Assembly (NCBI GenBank): GCA_016165875.1 | Contig: JABBOT010000011.1 | Span: 6,141,700-6,205,699 of the forward strand | From: Acanthopleura granulata | Taxonomy: Eukaryota > Mollusca > Polyplacophora > Chitonida > Chitonidae | Length of the DNA: 64,000 nt | Direction: 5' to 3' | Shown: positions 23,901-33,354 of the stretch, one piece after another | Layout of the letters: each line of letters opens with the position of its first letter | Numbering within the stretch: the stretch's first letter is position 1 | Program-made: the position numbers and the translations under genes | The notes under the pieces: model-generated | The model's input: only the letters and a program-made list of their open reading frames with translations | Told to the model about the DNA's origin: nothing | Databases searched by the model: none

Positions 23901-26472
23901 TCCCATGTAAGACATGTTTAGAAAGTAAATAACGTCTGAAAGGCAATTTCGTACTGATTTGAAATATGATCTTCATTTTTGGGGTCATTTTTTTTTACAG
24001 TGATTTAAACGGATCTAAAATTGTGGTGCTACGGTTGGGCCTTTGGATCATATTGAAGCACCATGACGTCATGGATTTTTTTTGCCTCTAAACATGTGCT
24101 AACTGTTATATTTCCACCTTACAGACACAATACAGACACAGGTGTTAGATTACATGTAATTATATTCGCGTATTTATTTCTTACTTGATAGGTGTTTTAC
24201 GCCGTACTTCAGAATATTTCACTTGTATGACAGCGGACAGCATTTTGATTGGGGGAAACCGAGCAGAGCCCGGGGGAAACCAACGACCATTCGTAGGTTG
24301 CTGGCAGACCTTCCCACGTACGGCCGGAGTGGGAGCCAGCATGAGTTGGACTTGAACTCATAGCGACGGCATTGGTGAGAGGCTCCTGGGTCATTACAGT
24401 GTTAAGCCCTTCAACCCCACCTCCCATGCCTTATTTGTCCAAGCCTGTGACGAAGTGTGGTTGTTTGCAGGGTTTGATTTTTTTTTTGGTTCAGAAATGC
24501 CTTAATCTTGGAGAAGAACACCAATGATATATAAACAGTAGGATGCTGTCTGGTAATGTTGATATATAGGCGTGGTCCTCAGCCCTTATTCTTCGGATTT
24601 GGGTGGATACAAGCAACTTTACCAGGTGTGGGTTATAATTAGCAGGGGGCCTCGGAGGCTCAGTTGGTTAGCCCGCTAGCGCTGTGTAATGACGCAGAAT
24701 CCTCCCATCAATGCGGTTGCTGTGAGTTCAAGACCAGTTCATACTGGCTTCCCCTTAGGTCGTACGTGGGAACATCCGCCAGGCTCTGTCCGGTTTGCTC
24801 CCACCATAATGCTGGTCGCCGTGGTATAAGTGAAATATTCTTGAGAACGGCGTAAAACACCAATCAAATAAATATATAAATAAATACTTAGCCCGCTGTT
24901 GTCGCTGTTATGGTTTTACCCCCTATACAGTAGATGACGCCATAACCTGTTAAAGGAGATGTACCGGTGCTGACGAGACTTTCACTTCACCTGGACAGTC
25001 AGCAGCATCCATAATAACAACAATTTTTGGGCTGCACAGTTTCACCCACCATTATTCAGAACACTACCGTCGCCCCATATCCACTCCGCATTCCGGTACT
25101 CTATATGTAGCCATCCCTCCTGTTTCCTGTAGAACACACAGATTATTCTTAAACCAGTTTATTTCGTAATAAATCATTTGTATAAAGGGTTAAAGACACC
25201 AGACCTTTCAGGACACCGCAACTAGTGACAACAGACAAATTACAGAGAGCACACCTTTGTCGGTGACATTATACAGACATTAGGCAGTGCACCAACCATA
25301 AAGACGCTATACAGACACTACAAAGGACATCCCAACCAGTGAGAGCTTACGGACACCAGAGAGAACGCCCCTGCTATTGAGAGTGTATTGACACCAGACA
25401 GGACTCCCTGTTGTCGGCAGTATACGGAAACAAGACATGACGCATAACCTTGTGACAGCTTACGGGCACTAGACAGAACACTACTGCTATTCACAGTATT
25501 CGGACGTCCCTGTTATTGACAGAATACTGACACCAGATAGCACAACCATGATAATAAGAGTATGCGGACACTAGATATGACACCGCTGCTATTGACAGTT
25601 TGCAGACACCAGACAGAACACCCTCTGCTATTAACAGTATGCGGATCTCAGACAAGACATCTCTGCTGTTGGCAGTGTCCGGACACCATACTTCACACCG
25701 CTGCTATGGACGGTGAAGGAACGCCAAAGGACATCATGCAGTAAGCGGACACCACAAAGGATACCCCTGCTATGGACAGTATACGGACAACAGGCGGAAC
25801 ACCCTGCTTCTGACGGTACACTGACATCAGACATGAAACAGTAGCTGTTGCTAGTATACTGAAAGCTTACAGGACATTCTGTCTAGAGATATTACACATA
25901 ATAGACGCTTTTCTCTCAAAAGATGAATAATAATCTTTCGCTTTGATGCCGTTTGAGCTTGATCTGCCGAACTTGTATTTTTCTCACACACACACTGACC
26001 GTCTCGTAACGACCCAGGCGCCTCTTTCCACTGTGTCCGAACCGAATTCAAGTCCATCTCATGCTGGCTTCTTCTCCGGCCGTACGTGAGAACTTCCGCC
26101 AGCGGATGATCTTGGCTTTCCACCGGGCTCTGCCCGGTTTCCTCCCACCATAGTGCTGGCCGCCCTTGTATAAGTGACATATTCTTGACACCAGTGAAAT
26201 ACATAAATGAATGAATAAATAAATAAAGCGTTCGATGTTTTCACTTACCCGTCTTCAATGCTGGTTACGTAATCTGCTAGGTTATTCCAGCTTTCCATGG
26301 TACTGGGCTGAGCCAGTGTCATTCCCCGAGAAAGACAAACCTGATGGGCCTGTGTATGATTCATTGCCTTTGGAAGCAAACAGTACCTTGGCCTAGATAA
26401 AGAAAATTCTTCAGTCATGAAGATCATTGCCATCAAAAAAAGCAAACGTTCAGAATGTTCTAAAATTACCAT
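20957..26472 (-). CDS. secreted C-type lectin + PAN/Apple protein, copy B (four exons)
   Basis: Exons on the minus strand: 26472-26249, 25126-25050, 23585-23439, 21192-20957; phases 2, 1, 1; 684 nt, 227 aa plus stop. An upstream in-frame Met exists at 26514. I chose 26472 because it puts RLLFLMAMIFMT at the N-terminus as a signal-peptide core. An alternative is a separate signal exon, since TTTATCTAG just before PRYCLLP resembles an acceptor. CTLD: RYCLLP, HQVC, GWLHIEY...WIWGDGS, NWSIWKDDQPD, C-x12-C-x7-C, RPMCQ. PAN: SQLTCMLKCLQTPRCASYAV and the invariant C-x3-C-x5-C-x12-C-x22-C. The tripeptide is QPD; WND is absent (GELANM). QPD is the galactose-type motif in canonical lectins; specificity here is not proven. 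Intron 3 (2.2 kb) holds three SINEs. Confidence 0.82.
22038..22240 (-). repeat. SINE S1 copy in intron 3 of copy B
   Basis: (TTTA)n, GATTAGCGTTTTACCTCGTC, then AGCATTATGGTGGGAG and TTGAACTCACAGCAACC. Confidence 0.85.
22578..22838 (-). repeat. SINE S1, near full length
   Basis: A (TTTA)n tail, GTACGCCGTACTCAAGAATA, CGGCGGCCAACATTATGGT, CATCCGCAGGTTGCTGGCAG, then the tRNA-like head ending GCGCTAGCGCGCTAACCGAC. One of the best copies in the window. Confidence 0.9.
22955..23110 (+). repeat. third tRNA-derived SINE family, single copy
   Basis: A box-A-like GGGCAATTGCGTTAGTACAC and a box-B-like CAGGGTTTAACCCTGGGACC are followed by an S1-like terminal block, ATTCTTGAGAATGGCGTTCA. The body differs from S1. 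Confidence 0.5.
23724..23913 (-). repeat. SINE S1 with internal poly-G expansion
   Basis: The usual tail and GGTGGGAGGAAACCGGGCAG block, then an inserted GT/G-rich run at about 23823-23855, then ACCCACGACCATCTGCAG. Lies in intron 2 of copy B. Confidence 0.85.
24171..24415 (-). repeat. SINE S1, near full length
   Basis: GGTGTTTTACGCCGTACTTC through GGAGCCAGCATGAGTTGGAC and the head TTGGTGAGAGGCTCCTGGGT. Confidence 0.9.
24645..24886 (+). repeat. SINE S1, near full length, sense
   Basis: tRNA-like head GGCTCAGTTGGTTAGCCCGC, box-B-like GTGAGTTCAAGACCAG, body CCACCATAATGCTGGTCGCC, tail CGTAAAACACCAATCAAATA. Confidence 0.9.
25185..25865. repeat. degenerate ~42-bp minisatellite in intron 1 of copy B
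   Basis: About 16 diverged units built from GGACACCAGACAGAACACC, CTGCTATTGACAGTAT and short linkers. It starts about 60 bp from exon 2, comparable to the array in copy A, but the unit sequence is unrelated. Confidence 0.8.
26005..26227 (+). repeat. SINE S1 copy, sense
   Basis: CTCATGCTGGCTTCTTCTCC, GGGCTCTGCCCGGTTTCCTC, an ATATTCTTGA tail and an (AATA)n end. It lies 21 bp from the donor of copy B exon 1. Confidence 0.85.
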
Positions 26473-26729
26473 TCTGCCCCCTTCCTTTGCACCAACTCTC
26501 AATATATCCGACACCTACGTGTACAGCCAATGAAAAGTTAGTCCGAAGCGACGCGGCATCAGACACTTCGCCGTTTGTGTGCAACGAATTGTCACAAGTA
26601 AATTACAAAAGCATTTCTCTGTATTTATATAGACAGTAAAATGTTTGATCTGCCGCAGAGCTGACAAAGAGGGAGCAAATAACACCGATATGTCAACATG
26701 TTATCGCATTAGTCAGTTAAGTTGCATGA

Positions 26730-27281
26730 ATGCAAGAAATCAATGCAACGATGCATATTGTGAGAGAAACTAGGGTGATTTCTGTTTTTTCATGCAAAAA
26801 CCAGATTCGTAGTATTAAAGTTTTTAGTTACTGGTATGATCCAAACGAACCGTTACCTTTCAGTGATGACTTTCTACATTCGCACATTACCTATTTCGTT
26901 CAAGTTCTAAAAATACTCTCCCAGCCAACAAATGCATACAGGTTTATGTATTTTTCAAGATTTACCTTCCACTGGTATGTTTGTCACCTAGGCTTTGTGT
27001 TGGAAAGTCAATGTTTCAGACTGTCCCCATTATCTGTGTCCACTTCAGCGGTAACAATACCGCCCGGAAGTAACAAAATGGCCATTGTATCATTAACGCT
27101 ACTGGCGTCAGACACGATGAATATGGTCGATAAAGCCCATCATACAATTCAAACAATTGACTACATTTCATCTGGTGAAAAACAAAAATTTTCAAAAGCC
27201 AGTAAAGGTATTTTCGGATACATTTGTAAGTTTCTCTTTGCTCACCACAACATCATTCTTTTTTTGTGGCGTTCTCTGTAA
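26730..27281 (+). CDS. unrecognised 183-codon open frame divergent from copy B
   Basis: Starts at an ATG 258 bp from the start of copy B and runs the other way. The predicted product is basic and aromatic-rich with no signal peptide, no membrane segment I would defend and no known motif. Its length is somewhat above what this base composition gives by chance. It lacks any splice or polyadenylation evidence, so it may be noise or an exon of an unknown transcript. Confidence 0.2.
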   Translation: MQEINATMHIVRETRVISVFSCKNQIRSIKVFSYWYDPNEPLPFSDDFLHSHITYFVQVLKILSQPTNAYRFMYFSRFTFHWYVCHLGFVLESQCFRLSPLSVSTSAVTIPPGSNKMAIVSLTLLASDTMNMVDKAHHTIQTIDYISSGEKQKFSKASKGIFGYICKFLFAHHNIILFLWRSL

Positions 27282-28660
27282 CCAGTATATTGCACCGACA
27301 TCTAAACTAGTATGCATCGAATTCCAAACTTGACGTGGAATTTTGACACTTGACATTCGATACACAATGCGTTGGGTACACTGTAAAAATAATGACCGCG
27401 TGACACGTACATCATGTCCCTATCCAAAGCACCCCCGCTTTGGTTTTTAAGTGAAGGTGTTTCAAATCCTGTGGTGTTTTGCAGCGATGAAGTTATTTGG
27501 GAGTTTTTTTTTTCAGAAATTGGTGAATGAGAGACAGCTTCATTTATTGTGTATACTCTTTCGCTTCGACAATCGTGAACAAAAACAGAAAGAAGGAAAA
27601 GAAGTGATTAAAAGTAAAACTGTAAATTTAATGCAAATCCTAGAGGCTAGAACTCATAGAGATTATACTCATGTTTGTTGGTTATAAGGATTGCTTTTCA
27701 TTCTCATGTTGAGTTGAACTACATTATTTCATTTCTTTAGGGTTCACCAGGTTGCAAAAGATAACATTCAATTAAAGGACAGCTCATGACTGAGGCACTC
27801 TTCATTAGAAGATTACAAAATTCTCTTTTGAACGCAAAACAAATTTGAATTCATAGGAGTTTGTGGCCAAATTACCTCCCTTTAAGGTGTGGGGTATTTT
27901 GCTGCAGACTGGGAATCTGGTGACGCCAAAGGTTTTAAGTTTATGAGAGATTAAACAGTCAGAGCTCTACGAGATATCAGCTCTTCATAAGCTGTGACAT
28001 AAATCTTCCTAGTTGACTGTCAATGTAACATGTAATAACATGGGAACTGGACTTGTAATAACAAATACAACACTGCATAGTATTTCCAAACCATTGTGTT
28101 ATGGCGGGAGTAAATTTCTTGATATTTCATGTCATAAATTTAGACATATACCTAAGTTTCAACAACAACCTTGGCGGCTTACTACAGGTGACAAACGTGT
28201 TCCGCACTTGGAACAGTTAGGTCACAGCTCACACATAATGGCTGCGTTTTATGTTAGCCGATGGAGCACGTTTAGATGCCAGTTTTCACTGTCGTAGTGG
28301 CTGTTAGAGAAAATACTTTACCGAAATAAACATAATATCGTCTAACCTTTTTGACAACCTTAACTTTGAACATGACTTGTCTTTCACTTTAAAAATATTA
28401 AACCCACACAAGGTAAATATGCAAGCATGTTTCAGAAGTATAACAGAAATGGTGTTTTCATGGTGTGTAATATCAAAACATCTGTTTTAATGTGTAAACT
28501 TCAGCACACTGTGCCAGCTGGTGAATATCAACGCGGTGCACAATTTATCACTTTAAGTCAGCAATTCGTTCGCCAAAAGTAACCAGAAAAGCGTGTAGCA
28601 AGCAATACATGATGCAGAAGTCCGCAAATTGATAATTCTCCATCGCTCGGCACATTTCGT
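27282..28660. other. spacer between copies B and C
   Basis: No gene, RNA gene or named repeat recognised. Scattered short open frames only. Confidence 0.5.
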
Positions 28661-28675
28661 ATTCACTCACAAAAA

Positions 28676-28911
28676 CTATACCAAGCATGGCTGTGCAAAA
28701 TAGTCAGAACCCGAGTTAAGTCCGAATGTTTTGTAAATGGACTCGAATATCGAATAGGTGATCCCTTGACCTCTTGTAACGGCATACTACGCACATCTGG
28801 TAGTTTGTAGGCATTTGAGCATACAGGTAAGCTGGGAGCCGGTGATGATGTCATACGCCGGGACAGCGGACTTGGGAATCCGAGCATTCTTGAGACGATC
28901 CAAGTTCGCCT
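28676..28911 (-). pseudogene. lectin-PAN copy C, PAN exon (broken)
   Basis: Exactly as long as the copy B PAN exon (236 nt), with the same acceptor and strong similarity throughout. A Ser codon (TCG in B) has become TAG at 28789-28787, in the middle of the domain. The fourth conserved Cys is Tyr (GITYSIF). Flanking DNA to about 29205 also matches the copy B flank. Confidence 0.88.
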
Positions 28912-29204
28912 CTGAAAAGGGTAGGAAAGCAAAAGTTTGCGTCTGAAATGGTCTCTTAGAATTTCATCGACACAATCTAGCTTTACTCGGCTTGCAGTGC
29001 ACAGACTGATAGTAGCGGAGCGATAATATTCTTTATACATGTATTAAATACATCCAAGACCGTCAGATATTTAACACAATGGCGTAAAGTGATTCTGATC
29101 AATTGACACGCGGCGTTACTATTACATGAGACAAAATGCCAGGATGAGGGACACAATCACTTCCGGTCCTTTGTCGGCATTCACAAAGACCTGGAGTAGC
29201 TTTC

Positions 29205-29832
29205 ATTCTGGGTGAGACAGAGTGTTGTACACAATTTGATAGATGAGGGCTTATCGAGTATAGAAAAATGCAAAAGAAGACAGAGGTCATCGAGACACTG
29301 TACTCTTGCCCAAAAGATAAAACATACCAGTACATTCACGCAGTTGTTTGGTCAGTGAGCTAGGCTTCCACTAATATGGACACAGTCATGAATAACTTGT
29401 CAAAGGTCCGTGGCTTCCCTCAAGTAATAAAATCTGTTTGCCAAGCAATTTTTCAGTACAGTCTCAAAACCAATGAAATAAATAAATACATACATAAGGA
29501 ACTACACAAATAAATAAATAAGTATTTACAAGAAATAAATACATAAGAAGCACTACGACTGGTGCACAGTGGAAAAACGAACTATCATATTCAAGATTAT
29601 ACTGATTTGACGAGTTTGCTTGTATTATCTACAATTAATTATTTCACTGTTTTTTGCTTGTACTCTAACGGTCAGTTGGGTAAACGTGAGTGCCCAGAAA
29701 AACACACTTGACGCGGAGATATGCACGCCATATTGATGGAATTCACGTTGTCTTTAGTTTTTACTGGACAACCAGAAGAATCTTCAAATGCATCATAAAC
29801 GGCAGTGAATTCGACAAAATCCTGCCCTCAGG
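29205..29832. other. spacer with AAAT-rich stretch
   Basis: A run of (AAAT)n-like sequence at 29477-29545 is probably a SINE tail without a body. Nothing else recognised. Confidence 0.4.
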
Positions 29833-29967
29833 TCGGGCGGCCTCCGTGGCCGAGATACTTAGCGCGCTAGCGCAGCCTAATACCCAAGGTCCTCTTTCCA
29901 GTTCGATCGCTGCGAGCTCATTATGTCTTCCTCTCCGGTCGCACGTGGGAATGTCCGCCAGCAACAA
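29833..29967 (+). repeat. SINE S1, 5' half with good tRNA-like head
   Basis: GGCCTCCGTGGCCGAGATAC and TTAGCGCGCTAGCGCAGCCT, then the body up to GGGAATGTCCGCCAGCAAC, where it stops. Confidence 0.85.
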
Positions 29968-29999
29968 ATTACCTCGCTTGTAGTGTATGCTGTAAATAT

Positions 30000-30111
30000 T
30001 GGCACATCGGTCTCTTTGCTGTATAACTCTTCAGACGGACCAGCTCACGGGCAATCACACGGACGTTAGTCTCTACTGCAACATTAATGGTCCACCACGA
30101 CGCCAAGTCAT
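30000..30111 (-). pseudogene. lectin-PAN copy C, third (CTLD C-terminal) exon, decayed
   Basis: Aligns to copy B exon 3 over its last two thirds (AKRPMCQ matches RKRPMCQ). Nine nucleotides covering the QPD region are gone, two CTLD cysteines are replaced (ETN for ETC, KSY for MKC), and the acceptor has become CGAG without a pyrimidine tract. Confidence 0.8.
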
Positions 30112-30138
30112 CTCGATTGACTACGTGTACGACATTGA

Positions 30139-30406
30139 CTTATTTATTTATTTATTTGATTGGTTTTTAACACCGTACTAAAGAGTATTTCACTTATACG
30201 ACGACAGCATTATGGTGGGAGTAAAACGGACAGAGTCCGGGGGAAACAGACGATCATCAGCACGTTACTCGTAGAACCTTTCCTTTTACGGCCAGAAAGG
30301 AAGCCAGCAACAGCTGGAAGTGAACTCACAACGACCGCATTGGTGAAAAGCATCAGGGTGGTTACCCTGTGTTAGAGCGCTAACCACTTTGGCCACGAAG
30401 GCCCCC
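30139..30406 (-). repeat. SINE S1, full length, inserted next to copy C exon 3
   Basis: (TTTA)n tail, TTTTTAACACCGTACTAAAG, AGCATTATGGTGGGAGTAAA, and head TTAGAGCGCTAACCACTTTG plus GCCACGAAGGCCC. Confidence 0.88.
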
Positions 30407-30640
30407 AAAATTTATGGAATGAGATCATCTTGAATTACAAAGTTAATCACATCCATCTTGTCAAGCCATGTCAAGCACTTCGAGTGGCTACTTTGCTTGT
30501 TCGTTTGATTTTGAGCTTAACGTCGCTTTCAACCTTATTTCAGTCGTATCACAAGTCGACGAGTGCAGACGTCCTCTTAACCTGGGCCGTTAGTGGAATC
30601 CACAGTAATAATTATCGTTAGACTGTATAATTCTACTTCC

Positions 30641-30720
30641 CGGGATCAAGATCATTGCCATCGCCCTATGTCCACTTCCAGTCCATTTTTGTGTGTGTAA
30701 CCATCCCCCCTGTTGCCTGC
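30641..30720 (-). pseudogene. lectin-PAN copy C, second (CTLD middle) exon, decayed
   Basis: Similar to copy B exon 2 (25050-25126), including the sequence just upstream of the acceptor. One nucleotide is missing before the W-x-W core, and the codon matching the second Trp is TAG. No exon 1 for copy C was found upstream. Confidence 0.75.
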
Positions 30721-30839
30721 ATATTCTATAGATTACTCATAATTAAGTCATATTAAGTGAAAACCATCATCTGTGTGCTATATCAAATAAGTAACATCAA
30801 TCTATATTTCTCTGCACACAATATTTAACCTTTAACCAC

Positions 30840-31830
30840 AGGTCCATTAACTCAGATTTGGCGCGCTATAAAGGTTACTTGGCAACTAAGCGACCTGACA
30901 ACGCCGGCCATCAGCATCTAAACAAAGAGTCTTTTTCCATTTCTGAACAAAAGCAAATAACAATATGGCATCCTCGTCATGAACACCGCTCACTACATAA
31001 ACTGACCCCATCCTATGGAAGCGGACTGTCGTCTTATGGTTAAACATGCCTGCCTTTAAATCCTCACAAAATAAGCTGACATTCAACATGCCAGCTGTCA
31101 ACCAAAATTGGCCTTCCATAATCGCAAGACCAGTTTTCAAGAACGACAAATAAGACAAACCACTAAAGAACTAAGAAGGCATATAAATTAAAAAAAAATA
31201 GGTCGGATTGATGCAAAGAGAAGCAGTCTCTCAGAAACAGTTTTCAATGATGTAGAAGAGACGTATTAATGTTCTAGGCGGATGAATAAAGTCAGTATCC
31301 AAACAGTGTGCCACTTAACTATATATGGTGTCGGCATGTATGAAATAGGGTCCGAGAGATTCTGGACACAGGGAAAGAGGTTTCCCAGGGCAGACAATCT
31401 GCAGACTCCTCAACCGTTACTTTTTGTGAGACGGTAGTTGGTAATAAGCGGTCTACGACACTCGAGTGGCCGTTCGCGCACGTGATAGATCGTTACATTT
31501 TGGCCTCAATCAAAAATTGGCGTTCCAGGTCAATAATCGCCAGACCAATTTACAAAACAACGTTTAACACAAACCACATAGAAATAAAATAAAGTAAGAG
31601 ACTGAGAAGGATTCATTCAGAGAGAAGCAGTCAACAGTTTTAAATAATGGCGGACAGGTGCAAGGAATGTATATTCTTGGCGGATGTTATAAACCAGCAG
31701 GTTTGGAACATCTACTAAACAATACCAACATGCCTCTCGCAAAAGTACACTATCCATTTGGCAAAAAAAAATGGGCCAATTCTTGTTTGGTAATACATGC
31801 AAGAGGTGTAAAATTAAGTTCTGTCGTAAA
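30840..31830. repeat. two R3-family repeats and spacer
   Basis: Two copies of R3 (31090-31290 and 31500-31690) repeat in the same direction, sharing AAAATTGGC...CCA(T/G), AGACCA(G/A)TTT, CACAAACCAC-like and GAGAAGCAGTC words. No coding exon recognised. Confidence 0.5.
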
Positions 31831-32010
31831 TTTATTCATGTATTTGAGAGGTGTTTTATGCCCTACTCAAGAATATTTCAGTTATTCAACAGCGGCCAGC
31901 ATTATGATGGGAGGAAGCCGGGCCGATCCAGGGGAAAACCCATGACTATCCACAGATTGTTGGCAGAGAAGTCAGTATGAGATGGACTGGAACTCACAGC
32001 GACGGCTCGT
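31830..32010 (-). repeat. SINE S1 copy
   Basis: GGTGTTTTATGCCCTACTCA, CAGCATTATGATGGGAGGAA, then GGACTGGAACTCACAGCGAC. Confidence 0.85.
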
Positions 32011-32132
32011 CCTTTTGGATCATCGAAGAGGCAGAAATTTACAGCTGACTACGCGCCATGACTTTATTCGGGAAACGCTCCTCAATAAAGAAATGCTTTG
32101 AAAATCAGTTCGGTCAACGAACGGACTCAAAA

Positions 32133-32270
32133 TTTACTTATTTATTTATTTTATCCGTGTTTTACGATCAGCTCAAGTATATTTGTCTCATACGACGGCA
32201 ATCAGCATTATGGTGTGCGAGTCCGGGCAGAGCCTGGGGAAAACCTACCACCATCTCCAGGTCGATGGTT
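32133..32270 (-). repeat. SINE S1 copy, truncated
   Basis: CGTGTTTTACGATCAGCTCA, CAGCATTATGGTGTGCGAGT, then CCACCATCTCCAGGTCG. From 32271 to 33354 nothing was recognised. Confidence 0.8.
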
Positions 32271-33354
32271 AACCTAATCTCAAAAGTTTTGCAAGCTCTA
32301 AGGATTCTGTATTTCCTTCGTGGATTACCGGTCAAACTATACATTGATTAACAGCCTTAATTATCCGTCCTATTGTTTACATTTTATATACTTTCCTCTT
32401 TCTGTGTTGGTTTGTGTTATTTGTGTTTTTTTTGGAAATTTTTCTGGCGATAATTGATCCGGAAGCCCATTTTGATTGACGGCTGGTTTACGAATGTCGG
32501 TTTCGACGCCTAGTTTCATAAATATGTAAACGAGCTAGTATTGTAATTGATGGTGTTATTATTACCATTTCACGATATAAGCACAGTGATATATTTAATT
32601 ACCTTAGACATTAATTCTGATGCATTACATTCTGTAATCACAATGACGTTAAGTTTTTAAAAATATGCATTTACTTATAAGACAAGCAGTTTATATAATC
32701 TCCCTTCCTAATTGTAGTCCGGCTCTTGGCAACAATGGACATTCGATGTCGCTCGCCTTACGTTCACTGGAGTCGTCTTGTCTTTGACCTACCAGGTGCC
32801 ACACCATAGTAAAGTTTGTCATTAACTGGCGACGGGTGGACGATTTATTCCAGGCACTTCGACTCCCTCCGCCTGTCCATTGACCGCCATTAAATCATTG
32901 TTAACTTCTAGCGTATAGCAGAAAGCTGTTATAAGACAAATAAGTATATGCACAAGTCACTGGTCTCTGGCGTTATGTATTATGTCCCCACTGAAGTTCA
33001 TGCCGCTAGCTACCGGTGCTTCGAAGTGTTTTGTTAGTGTGAGGAAGATGCTTCCCTTGCATCTCGAAAAACAGCGCCACATTTTTGTCCGCCACGTAGT
33101 AGGAAGCAGGCAGTTTAGGATTTTCACAGGGCAAATAATATTGTTTTTTCGCTGATTTATACCAGACTCGGTTAACAGAAACACTAAATAAATATGCTAA
33201 AATTCTGGAGATTGGCTCATGCGTCCATGTCAACAACAAGAGCTGACATCTAATGTGAAGGTGTCGTTTCAATGATCGTGAAGCTGAGTGATAGTGACGC
33301 CTCCAGGTCATAATCATCGCATCTTCGTGAAATGAGTTGAATACCTTTCCATTT

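Noticed and set aside
28663..29040. 125-codon minus-strand frame over the copy C PAN exon
   Set aside because: It is the wrong frame. The true frame, aligned to copy B, has a TAG stop and a lost Cys.
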